From: Nematostella vectensis
Taxonomy: Eukaryota > Cnidaria > Anthozoa > Actiniaria > Edwardsiidae
Assembly (NCBI RefSeq): GCF_932526225.1
Contig: NC_064041.1
Span: 5,204,046-5,268,045, forward strand
DNA length: 64,000 bases
Direction: 5' to 3'
Shown: piece by piece, positions 48,085 to 59,344 of the stretch
Numbering within the stretch: position 1 is the stretch's first letter
How the letters are laid out: each line of letters begins with the position of its first letter
Program-made: the position numbers and the translations under genes
Notes under the pieces: model-generated
Told to the model about the DNA's origin: nothing
The model's database searches: none
The model's input: only the letters and a program-made list of their open reading frames with translations

Positions 48085-48413
48085 AAAGTTCGCTATTCGG
48101 CCGCCATTTTGGAAAATGCGGAAGCGGAGAAGTGGGGCGAGAGGGAAAGGATTACTGGTTTATTGAAGACCAGGGAACCTGTGCAAGCAATAGTAGCTGA
48201 TGGGCCCGTTTATACGCGCGCATCTATAAACAGCCTGTATTCACAGAGACTTCTTGACACCGCAGCGAGCCAAGATTTTCAACAGGAAGGGGCCCAAAAG
48301 GGACTTTCAAGGCATTTTCTCTTGTATTTTAGATAATAACTCATACATTTACTGTATTTTTGGCTGCTAAAAGGGGGAGGGGGGCCTAGGCCACCCCCCT
48401 GGCTACGCCTCTG
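48085..48413 (-). mobile_element. Inverted copy of the 16196-16480 repeat block
   Basis: GGAAAATGCGGAAGCGGAGA, AGCAATAGTAGCTGATGGGC, CGTTTATACGCGCGCATCTA, AAAGGGACTTTCAAGGCATT and CCCTGGCTACGCCTCTG correspond, in reverse order and complement, to the block in the membrane-protein intron. Confidence 0.75.
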
Positions 48414-48854
48414 TTGACAAATACAATACTGGTAGGGCCCCTGGCCCCGGCATGGTTTATAGGCATGGCTTACATCAACCTTAATCTTCCTTTCTTGTTT
48501 ATGATTGTCATTGTTAGAAATTATCATAGTGACTTGTTCTACTCTTTCAAAGGGGAATTATAGGGCTCTCCTAATACTTCCATAATGAGTGTAGAGAAGT
48601 GGAAACGTTTTTCCGTTTTGTGTGTGTTCTCTCCTTGACTTGACTCACAGTCATTGTATAAAAATGAAAAGATATCTGCCACGCGAAGGAACTGTAATTA
48701 GATTATTTTTCGATTATTCTAACCTATCTTTTCTTTCAAGAAGTTAACAAAGAAAAGAGATAATTGCATGCAATCAAAAGAAATGAATTATATATTACTC
48801 TCGTCGTTCTAGGTAGAGCATAAAATTGACTAGCATAATCCACTCTAACAAAGG

Positions 48855-51570
48855 ATGCATCGATGGATACGATGCCTGCTTTTTGGTGGCTATCTCTGTT
48901 TCCTCGGTAAGCTGTTTTTTACAATGATAAAACTTTTAAGAAGATTTTAGAGATTTCAGCAATGCTTACTGTTTTTAAAACAACTTACATACATTTCTTT
49001 GGACGTTTTAAAGGTTTCTAAGAAAGAAAAAAGTAGTATGAGTCTCGAGAAGATGAATTTCTTAAAATATTATTGTCGGAAATATAGGATAGCCTTTGCA
49101 ATTAGTTAATGTCCTGGCGAGTTATCTTAAAATTTGTTAAGCGGGACATCATTAACAGCTTTTTAACTATATTGATGCTATTCAAAATTACCAAAACCAA
49201 ATGAAAATGTTTCCTTATTTGAGTAATAACATTTTTGGCCTATACACTCGAGTTTGTCGATGTTCTTTAACGGAAAAGGACTAAAACATCGATTGCACTA
49301 AAAGGGAATATTTGTACTCTTTTACAATCAGTATTGAGTTTTCATCCTCCAAGAAGAGCAGATGTCACTTGTTTCAATGGAAGCATAACGCATTTTATTT
49401 CCTTTAATTAGCCGTCATTTCTTTTACATATATCAATCAATCAGTCAGTCTATTTGTAAGCTATGAGGTAGGGTGAAAATATTGCCAAAGTCATATCTAG
49501 TACACGGTGCAGCCACTGCTTTATGTAGAAGGCAGGGTTTTATGATAATAATTAAAAATTAAAACAAATTTGCATCAAACTCATGTTCGCTTATACAAAC
49601 TATCGCCGTGTACTCATAGTGAGCCTGGGCTACCTGTGTTAAAATCTACTAGACCCTGCGCGATGTGTTGTTTGGGATACCTGAAAGATTTGCATGTGCA
49701 TTTACAATTTGTTTGAGCAAGTGTGTTGTTAAAGGAATAACAAAAACAATCTTTTTTCTATCATATAAAAAAACACAATTATTAAAGCAATGTAACAATT
49801 GTGTAAATTCATATTTCAACATTGATTGGGCAAGAAATGTAAAAAACACCAGCTTTCCAGGTGGGGGATGGGACCCCGTAAAAGTAAATGGAGGTTAGGT
49901 TAAAATTGGCTTTTTCAACCAAAGTGAGGCATTATTATAAGCAATATAAAATGTCTCCATGGTTTATAGCATTTATCATTTCACTTGTAAACACAAAGTA
50001 ATCAACAAGACCATATTTCCGTGCCAAATGAAAGGGCAATAAAGAATATCTGGATGTATAACAGGATATATTTCATTGGTAGCAGTTTAGTGTCATCTTC
50101 ATTTATTATCATATCCCTCATAAACCAAATGCTACCTCTTTTGGTTGTAGGGGGTATAGGCTATCAAAGAGAACAAAGTCGCAGTAGAGCTGGATTTGTA
50201 ATAGAAAAACGGGAAAATTTAAAATATATATATTTATTTCATTTTTGTTAGTGCAACAACAATAACCCTTTCACTCCTGCTACTTTTGAGCAAAATTGTA
50301 AGAAAAACAGACTGAAAACAGAAACCTCCACGCCTATTTCAAGTCCAACACGGTATGCCTTGAAGCTTCCAACAATGCACTGCGGTGTCTTTTCTGTCTA
50401 GCGACGGTACTGCTACAGCTAGTTTCTTACAACAGTTTTTCTTGTAATTTGCTTTAAAATTCCAACTTTTTCACATCTTGAGAGTGCCTTAGGACATCAT
50501 AAAGTCTATTTGGACATAATTAATGCTGTGCTTATGGATGTTGCCCGCTGAGGGTTGATTAATGGGATATGGCATATGCTTTGGGATATGGCAAAGCTTT
50601 GATTACATTTGCAGAATAAAACTGTAAATCATGCCTTTTCAACTTCACAAATACAAGCAATTTTCCGGTGAGATTTCAAATTTTAATATTGCGGACTGTA
50701 ATGTCAGCTTTGAAAAGTCTTAGCAAGAATTGACGTTTGGGCTTCCTCTGCATATTGCGCAATTTTGAAAACTTGTCGGAGAAAAAAAAACAGTTGCATT
50801 TTTTGACTGGGCTACCACAGGTATCCCGGTAAAACTAGTCTGTTTGTGCTCAGGTTCCTAGTGATAGGCTACCTGTGTTAAAATCTAAAAAATCCCCAGT
50901 CTGTGAAAAGGCCCACTCAGACAATGATACATTTGTTTGCTGTGACGTTACTTCAGGTTTTTTCATTACACACTGCAATATTTTTCTTAACATTTCCTTA
51001 GTACAAGCTTGCAAGTTTCCTTACAATTTTTCTTTATCACTTTTTTCAGTGGATGGAATTTGTCGAAGGATGGAATTCCTAGATTGCATTCAAGACAAGT
51101 ACATGAACGGGACTCTTATCAGGACCTACACTACCTCTGAAGACTTATGTGAAATCAAATGCTTCAAGGAGATCGCATGTCTGTCGTATAACCTCGGCCC
51201 GATTGATTCCCAGACTGGAATGAGATTGTGCGAGTTGAACTATGCCGAGACCTCGACCAGCGCATCGCCACCTGTGGATAAGACTGGTTTTATGTACTGT
51301 CAAGCTTCGGTGAGCAAAATTAATATTTACCGTTAAATGTAGGTGGTGCTTTGGCAAACAAGATTCCTTTTCAACCGCCTCTTCACCACATTTGATAGTT
51401 CAAGAATGTCAATCACCCACTCCTTTGTTATTGTTCATCATTAAAACTACAGCGGTATACACCTATTTCAATAAAGGTTGTCAGTGCGAACGGCGAATGA
51501 TAATTGCCTAATGGCAGTTCTACGACCGAAAGGTGTTTATGGGTAGTAATTATTTTGAAAAATAAAGGTG

Positions 51571-51607
<37 letters not shown>

Positions 51608-51617
51608 ATTAAATATA

Positions 51618-51692
<75 letters not shown>

Positions 51693-54600
51693 TTAAATGA
51701 ACAGTCGTATGTTTTATTTATTTTTTTTTCTGAATTTGGAACAAATATTTTGGGATCCATGGGTCCTTTCGGTCGTAGAACTTCCATTTGACAATCGCCA
51801 TTTGCCGTTTGCAATGACAACGTTTTTTGAAATAGGTGTATTCGCAAGAAAACAAAATAACAATCTACGAATGAAGTCTGATATGTTATTGACTATATTT
51901 GATTGAAAATATCTTGGTTACTGGCTTGAATTAGCCGATGGAAATGGATACTTTGAGTGACTCGCCATTGAGCGGGAGCGTAAAATGGCGGCGTGATTGA
52001 CCGCATCATCGCCACATTTGATAATTAACGCTTTGCTTGCACGAGGCCGCAATGGTTTCTGTGGCGAGACCACCAGTGGCGAGTTAACCAACAGTTACGG
52101 CGAGTAGTTTGATGGCGAGTTGGTGCTAGTGGCGAGTTCACCGGATACCATTGTAGTAGTTTAGTTTATTGCTGTTTAAAGAGCTCGTGTTACGTAACCA
52201 GTTAACAAAATGTGGGGTTCCCTTCAGAGTGTTTGCTCCTCAAATCCATGCGAGGCACCACTTTCTTGCACTCCAAGCTTCGTGGCGCCACATGATACAC
52301 CCGTTTGCATACAATGTAAGTGCAGTATTCTATAATATTTGGTTACAATGTCACCGTTCTAGACTTTGTAAGGAAATTATATTTTATTCGATTAACACTA
52401 ACCCGACTACCTTATTACAATTTGCGTAAGGTATTACAGATTGCGACCATTTTTATTACAAATGTTGACGATGTCACAAATAAAGTAATTCAGATGTGCA
52501 CCCCCTTTGACACCTACATGACACCGACATCACGCCACGAAAACTCGAGACGATTGGTTACTAATATATGCTGCCATGTTTTTCTTGTATACCCTTTTTT
52601 TAAGATAATAGGCTCCACTCACGCTATGCTATTAAAAATTGCAACAACTTTTTTACACATTGCGACATTACACATCCCGTTAGAGAAAAATTGTGTCACA
52701 ACCAAACCCCTATGCCACTGTCCCACCGTATGTATTTCGTCTTCCTTCCAGCATGTACGACACAAAGACCCCTTGGTATGGAATCGGGAGAGATCCCAGA
52801 CCCCTCTGTCACTGCGTCTTCTTATTGGTACAATACAAGTGACCACGCCCCTTGGCTCGCAAGACTCCATGGCACACGCCCCGTGGGTTCCTGGTCTTCG
52901 CAATACTATAAGGAAGGAGAGTATCTACAAGTAGATGTTGGACGAGTTGTACATCTTACGATGGTATGGGCTATGCTTCACGATCAGGCGCCTTTTTTTA
53001 GGCCTCGGGCAAATATCTTTGTCCAGCGCCCGGAAAGACCGCTGAGTTTCCGAGTAGTAGGGGTAGCAAATGGTTTTGGCGAGATTTGGCGCCCACGGCC
53101 CATGTTGTTTGCGAGACCAATTTACTAGAGGATCTTAGGTATAGAGGTAAAGTTGGGTAAAGCTACCAGTGACTGGCTTGCTTTAGTTTCCTTAACATCA
53201 GTGCAAAGATTTGTGGACCGTGTCACGTGACAGATAAGAATAACACTAACTTCAGTAGCAGCAGAAGTGACTTAAAAATAGAACGAGCAGTCAAGAGCTT
53301 TTTCGTTTTCAGAGCATTCCAGCATTATATCCTTTCCAAAACACAAGCATTGCGAGCGCACTTGCGACCATTTTCTCCTCTTGGTGGACTAAGCAATAAC
53401 AAAACAAGATTGTTTTGAGTCGAAATGTATCATAGTTTGAAAGGAAATTTTGTATGTAAATTGTTTATTTTAACAAACTAGTTATAAGAAGTGGCCTCGT
53501 CCACACAAAAAAGTGGCCTCGTAGCCTCGTAGCATAAGTGTTTTATATAAAAATAAGTGTTTCATATAAAAACTCTCTTTTTAACTGTTCAACGTTTTTG
53601 AAATACTTATGCTACGAGGCTTTTTTGTTACAACTATGTGTGGACGAGTTGACTCTACTTGTGGACGAGTTGACTCAACTTGTGGACGAGTTGACTCTAC
53701 TTGTGGACGAGTTGACTCTACTTGTGGACGAGTTGACTCAACTTGTGGACGAGTTGACTCTACTTGTGGACGAGTTGACTCAACTTGTGGACGAGTTGAC
53801 TCTACTTGTGGACGAGTTGACTCTACTTGTGGACGAGTTGACTCAACTTGTGGACTAGTTGGTTGTGGACAAATCGGTTTGTGACTGGATACCATTCTAG
53901 ATCAGTGGAAATTTTCTTTCTGATTCACGACCTAACAGCACTCTCCTATTAGCTGAAAGGAAATATTAGTCACATCCTTTAGTATTCAATCGATTTAGCA
54001 CGCACTCTATTTTTAAAAGAACCTTTTTTATAAGAACGTCCAGCCTGAGATTTCATCAAATTTTAAGAACATGCTAAGAACATGCCGTGCTCAGATAGCA
54101 GATTTTTTTTCTTTTTTAGTCCTGATGCGTTCAAAAATGCAGAATCAAATTGTGATCATAGTAACAACCTTATTATTGCCATTGGTCATTAGTGTCATTC
54201 TCTTCTCAACAATTCATTGGGTATTATATTCTTATATACACTAAAATTAAAGAACATCGTTAAGAATATTTTCAGCCTTTAAATGTCCCAAAAAAAAGAA
54301 CGGCCCAGCCTTAACTAAAAATAAGACGTTCTTATAAAAAATGTACCTCTTTTCTTTTTCATAGGTTGCTACTCAAGGTCGACTCACATTACACCAGTGG
54401 GTGACAGTATTCGAGCTAGCCTATAGTGCCAGCGGTAACTCCTGGAGCACCTTTCATGAGAACGGACAAATAAAGGTACGGTGACGATTTTCAATTAAAT
54501 ATTCTAAATACGGTCTGTGGCAATTTTTTTTTTTCGTTTCCGACAAGACGGAACGGAACGTCACGGAAGCCATTTCGCAGTTACGGCGGTCGTTAGGACG

Positions 54601-54971
54601 CTAACCAATGAGAGGGTGCCGAAAAGCACCAGGCGTCAAGAAAGTAGACAAGAGATACATACGCACATGTACTAAATCGATCTAAAGCTGTGACAGATGC
54701 AGAATTGAAAAAAGATAAAAAGCCATGATTGACATCCATCAAAACACAGTTGTGACTCGTGAACGAAAGGCACAAGGGTGCACGTGTGACTGAAAGCGAG
54801 TGTAATTAACAAGCCTTTTTTCTATTTTAGAAGTTCCAAGCTAATAAAGATAGTGACACCGAGGTACCGCATCCCCTCGGAGACGGAGTTAGCGCAAGAT
54901 ATGTGCGCTTTGTAGCCATAGAGTGGCACCACCACATCTCCATGCGCGTGGAGCTATATGGCTGCGGTTAG
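48855..54971 (+). CDS. Secreted PAN/apple + F5/8 type C (discoidin) domain protein
   Basis: Six exons: 48855-48906, 51050-51309, 52228-52315, 52752-52963, 54365-54475 and 54831-54971 (TAG), phase-consistent, 287 residues. ATG 48855 gives the signal peptide [17 protein letters not shown] and is the frame that fits the phase-1 donor at 48907; ATG 48863 lies in another frame and does not. Residues about 18-104 form a PAN/apple-like domain ([41 protein letters not shown]). A 29-residue linker exon carries four cysteines ([12 protein letters not shown]). Residues about 134-286 are an F5/8C domain ([58 protein letters not shown]). Such proteins bind glycans or phospholipids outside the cell; the ligand is unknown. 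AATAAA lies at 55639-55644, so a MITE (54993-55207) falls in the 3' UTR. Confidence 0.9.
51573..51690. repeat. AT dinucleotide microsatellite
   Basis: Two TA/AT runs (about 51573-51604 and 51618-51690) separated by CCATTAAATATAC, in the second intron of the PAN-F5/8C gene. CATTAAAT follows both runs, so the pair may be a duplication. Confidence 0.95.
53527..53880. repeat. 21-bp tandem repeat, about 11 copies, with adjoining hairpin
   Basis: The unit is TGTGGACGAGTTGACTCTAC (plus T), alternating CTCTACT and CTCAACT versions, about 53637-53870. The length is a multiple of three, and several frames on both strands stay open. On its left CCTCGTAGCATAAGT (53525) is mirrored by ACTTATGCTACGAGG (53606-53620), forming a stem. 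It lies in an intron of the PAN-F5/8C gene. Confidence 0.9.
54010..54357. mobile_element. MITE with TATAAGAACGTC ends
   Basis: TTTTTTATAAGAACGTCCAG at the left mirrors AGACGTTCTTATAAAAAATG at the right, and GCCTGAG/AAGGCTGGG phrases extend the arms weakly. It ends eight bases before the exon at 54365. A related end occurs near 47945. Confidence 0.7.
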
Positions 54972-54992
54972 GAAGACAGAGATGGCCGCAGC

Positions 54993-55207
54993 GTCACCAG
55001 TTTACTTCCGGTCGATTACGTAGCAATTTCCGGAAAACGCGAAAAATATTTCAAAATATTGAAAGCAGTGTGTCAATTGGAAATTTCTTTGAGGGTGTGA
55101 TCGATAAATTAGAGCAGATGGCTTGTTAAATATCTCGGATTCTAATGGATTCTTTTGTCCTTTAACGGTTGAGGTTTCCGTCGGACCTCCGGAAGTAAAC
55201 TGGTGAC
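54993..55207 (+). mobile_element. Complete 215-bp MITE in a 3' UTR
   Basis: GTCACCAGTTTACTTCCGG and CCGGAAGTAAACTGGTGAC are perfect 19-bp inverted ends. A second, eroded copy is 2396-2598. No unambiguous target duplication is visible. It starts 22 bases after the stop codon of the PAN-F5/8C gene. Confidence 0.9.
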
Positions 55208-55713
55208 AATGCGGGACTCATACCCAGTCGTTATTTGCTGTTGCGGGGACATCCACAGGAACCCTGGAGAGGAAACGGAAAAAGAATAAGCGAATTCCGA
55301 CCCAAAACGGCTTCCTGACCGTCATGCACCGTGCGCTAATTCGATCTCTCCGTAATGCATCGCGCTGCGTCTGGGTACGAGACTGTGACAATGCGGATTT
55401 AAATGTCTCGTCAAATACGAGACAGGAACAAATATGTGTCCGCTTTACTTTTTTGCACCACTATAGCGACTCTACTTTTTTAACATAATGAAGTTGGGAA
55501 AACCTGACTTACTCTCCTAGAATCGAAACTATTCAAACTACTTTATTTCTTGCAGAATTTTTGTTAGATTATGCCTTCTGCCGGAAATAATGTTTTGTCT
55601 GTTTTTAAGGTATAAAATAAGGGATGACATTTCTGATTAATAAAGCTGCACATGTCACGCTTTCCGCACAAGGTTTGCATTGAAATAAAGATAACTCGTT
55701 GCAAATATCAATC

Positions 55714-56686
55714 TTAAGGTGATTCGATACAGTTTCCCGAACGCCCAACCATCCTGTCAATCACAACTCGTATCTTCTGCCACAGGGATCGGATCATCAA
55801 ACTATTTGGCCATGCCATGTAGCTAGGAATGAACTTTATGAAAATGTAACATTTGTTTACATTGCTGTTTCTATGGCAACGGAACGGCGAACCCGTTAAA
55901 TTCACTATTCGCGAAGTGCTGTTCGCTACAGGGATTTTTTAACAAATATGCTATAGGATGTTGTACATCAGACCTTAGAGGAAGTTTTATTAAAATGGCG
56001 CTTAAAATGCTCATTTTCAAAAAAATCTACTCGCTTACATACAACCCTTCAACGGAGCTTAAAGTTAACCCGAATGTTTCTCAATATATTAAATTTTATT
56101 CTACAAAAACGACGAAAAATTTATTTGGGCGAAATTTAATTTGGCGGCCAAAAAGCACAAAAGTTCAATTTCTTCATTTTGAAAGTATCATATAGTCCCC
56201 GGAATGGCCCCTAAAACTTACGATCAACAAAACCGATTTGCTTTCATTTTTGGTATGTTATTAAAAATAAAAAGTAGCTAGATAATAATGGTAAAAAATC
56301 CTTGCCCGCGTATGGATTTTTTTCAGGTGCGAATTTCAAAGTAGGTAAATAACAGAGTGACTGATGAAAATAAAAATTCCATAATCATATAGATTTTAAT
56401 AAAACTTCCTCTAAGTTTCGATCAAGGTCTGATGTACAATATCCGATAGCTTATTTATTTAAAAATTACCTGTAGCGAACAGCACTTCGTGAATGGTGAA
56501 TTTAACGGGTTCGCCGTTCCGTTGCCATAGAAACAGCAATATAAACAAATGTTACATTTTCATAAATTTCATTCCTAGCTACATGGCATGGCCAAATAGT
56601 TTGATGATCCGATCCCTGTAGCAGAAGATACGAGTTGTGATTGACAGGATGGTTGGAGATTCGGGAAACTTATCGAATCTCCTTAA
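55714..56686. mobile_element. PiggyBac-like non-autonomous element with long TIRs and TTAA ends
   Basis: TTAAGGTGATTCGATACAGT at the left mirrors TATCGAATCTCCTTAA at the right, both bounded by TTAA. The arms are about 280 bp and roughly 85-90 percent matched (CCATCCTGTCAATCACAACT, GGCCATGCCATGTAGCTAGG, GTTTCTATGGCAACGGAACG, TAGAGGAAGTTTTATTAAAA). The 400-bp centre has a 66-codon ORF only. TTAA ends suggest the piggyBac superfamily. Confidence 0.8.
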
Positions 56687-56954
56687 ACTTTGATTGCACA
56701 AAAATAAAAGTGATGAGTAAATGTGAGACGGTTAGTGTTATAATTACTGCTCGCGTTTTAAAGAATGTTGATTACCCACTCCTTTGTTGATGTTTATCAT
56801 TGAGAATAAATCTGTTTATTTGCAAGAAAATTAAAATAACCACCCAAGATTGAAAGTTTGATACCTAATTATAACGATGTTTTATTAAAAGTCTCTCAGT
56901 CACGTGCTTTAATTAGCTGGTTTATATTAGTGAGTTGGAAGGATGGATTCTTTA

Positions 56955-57075
56955 CTGTCGAATCCGTTGTATCGCGACGCCGCATTTTCAAAACATCGGT
57001 TTTGTTTTTGTCGTCAAATTATTCTAAAGCCAATCAGATTCTTGCCATCTCTCGCCTAGTGCAGTTGCCTCTACA
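56955..57075 (+). mobile_element. Single arm of the CTGTCGAATCCG MITE family
   Basis: CTGTCGAATCCGTTGTATCG to CATCTCTCGCCTAGTGCAGT matches the left arm of 1042-1314. TA precedes it and the right arm is absent. Confidence 0.75.
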
Positions 57076-57572
57076 CAGTGTGACGTATAGTCTGTTAACG
57101 CTAGATTTGTGTAACTCTTGTTTACTCTTTTTTACCCATTGATTGAGAGTGCTTTACTTTTTACCAGAACGAAGTGAAAGGTAGGAAAGTAATTTTGGAC
57201 ATACCTCACTTTCCGTCCTCAAAAACACACTTCCTCTCGCTTAATCGCGCTCAAATCACGGAAATATCCTCAAGTTCTGCAAAGAGTTCAATCGTGAATC
57301 TTGAATCTTGACGAAAAAGGCGCTTTCATACGGCCCTCAAAAAGTAAAAAGTAAACATAAACACAACACTAGACTACACACGTCTTTTAAACAATTTGTT
57401 TTCTTATTTTTCACTAATTTTGTTTTTCGCCCTATGTTTACCGTAAATATCATTAGGGACAAATAAAGAGCTTGGCGCGGCCTACCTGGGTCATGGATAT
57501 CCTTCTGCTCCCGTGTCTTGTCACTCGTTACACGCGGGTCACGGGTGCAGCTAATGACGTCATCGTTATTGC

Positions 57573-57686
57573 TGCCCTGTGTTCCTGTCAGCTGTAAAGG
57601 AAGTCGCAGCTCTGTTTTTATAACCTGATCGTTTTCATCGGGACCCTAAACTTCAGAATTCTCTGCTGAAATTCGCAGTATTACGG
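57573..57686 (+). promoter_or_regulatory. Probable promoter and 5' UTR exon of the factor B-like gene
   Basis: TTTTTATAACCTGATCG at about 57616 could be a TATA element. The sequence after it ends at a consensus donor (TTACG|GTAAGT at 57687). The next strand-consistent acceptor is TTTGCAG at 59335-59341, three bases before the gene's ATG. Inferred from signals only. Confidence 0.35.
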
Positions 57687-57689
57687 TAA

Positions 57690-59340
57690 GTCTTCTTAAA
57701 ACATTACCATGATTATTCGAAGGCATGTGAGATTGTAAAGTTTATTTATGTGCAGAAAGAAGAATACAGTGCTAGCTGTATTAAGGTATCTAGAAGATGT
57801 TATATTGCGCTGCTGCGGTTAAAAACGCTCTCAAACACACTGAAAGCTACTTTTCTGCATTACTGCCTTCTCAGTCCACAAGTGCCTACATTACTACGTC
57901 CAAGTTGTCTACTTGTTACTACGTACAAATTGTCTCCCTAAAATGGGACAGAACAGAAATATAAATCTTTATTGGGAGTATAGACTTGGAATAAATCCAT
58001 TAATGAAAATTTAAGACGGGAGATTGTTTGCTCTTTCTTTAACCTTTTGCCTTAAACATCGCATTACGAAACAATGATATTATTTACTTCTTTCAAAGCG
58101 CGGGAACATTTAGAGAGATAACACAAAGCATATACTTCACTGTAATATTTGCACATAAGACAGAGCGCAAAAATACAACTAAACCCCGAATAACACCTCC
58201 AGAAAGCGGACAACTCTGTGCATCTGATATTCTGTTCGTAATATCGAGGTGCACTTCGTAAAAGCGGTGTCTGGAAGGCCATCTTTTACAGTATGTGTAG
58301 TGATAGATAAAAACTTGTAAAAATGCAACGAGTTGTTGTAGTTGGCTGCCAGTGCCCCTAGACACCGATGAAGAGGCAGACTTTTAAGTCGTTTTAAAAA
58401 ACGTCTATGGTGTCTATCCTTTATAGTGTTCTTTACAAATCTTTAATCATTATAGTAAGTGACAAACAAGCTTTGTTATTCAGCAGTTATGAACAGTATA
58501 AATATGCACGATATTGTTCCTTGTCCTTTAATAGATTTGATCCTAGTAAAAGAAACACATGCCGGGAAGTGATCTCCTCACGTCCACACTGATGACGTCT
58601 AGAACATAAAAGCCGCGCTTATTCTTTTAATGGACCATATGTACCGTAATTGCTCGAATAAGGCCCCCCTCGAGTCTCTCATCCTGCGAAATAAAATATA
58701 AATAAGCGCCTCTCCTATGAAGAAAAATGTGAAAAGTCACATGCGAATAAGCATCTCCCTAAACTTGTTGTACCTAATAGACATCCGAAGGGTAGTAATG
58801 ATAACTGTTACCAGCCAAAACATTCTATAATTATAAGCTTGTTTTTTTTTTCTATGGTTTTTGGAGGATTTTCGATGTTAAATAGTATTTTTTTATCTAG
58901 AGATGAACTAGATTTTTAATTAAGCGCCTTCTCCGTTAAGCACTTCCCCCTTAATAAGCGCCTCGCCTGTATTATGAGAAATTATAATCGCCCGGGCAGT
59001 TATTGGAGCCAATGCGGTAGATCCATTTATCAGAACGTTTGAGCGACTTGGTTAAGTTCGTTCGTGTCTTATCATTGCTTTCTTTTCGTAAACAGATAAG
59101 TCTGAGTCTGATTCTTTGAAAAACTGTTTACTTGAAGGATAATACGACTATTTCGATTACATAAATGAAGTGATCGAATGTTCACTTCTTCCGAGTTCCT
59201 CAATCCTTCATTTCCTGAGCTTTAACTTCCCCTTTTCCTGGAATCATCAAATAAGATTATCCAGGCGAGTAGCATGGTAGAATGCACCGATAACGACAAT
59301 TTAAAATCTCTTTATTGAGATAATCTATGAATTGTTTGCA
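57690..59340. other. Probable 5' intron with ATAAGCGCC-type repeats
   Basis: Between about 58650 and 58990 the phrase (A/T)TAAGCGCCTC or a variant occurs five or six times (58662, 58693, 58747, 58920, 58937, 58955), with CCGTAATTGCTCGAATAAGG at its left end: a dispersed repeat. A minus-strand ORF at 58365-58093 has no recognisable domain. Confidence 0.45.
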
Positions 59341-59344
59341 GGAT

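Noticed and set aside
52320-52934. 204-codon plus-strand ORF
   Set aside because: Overlaps exon 52752-52963 of the PAN-F5/8C gene in a different frame; the discoidin frame has domain motifs and matching splice phases.
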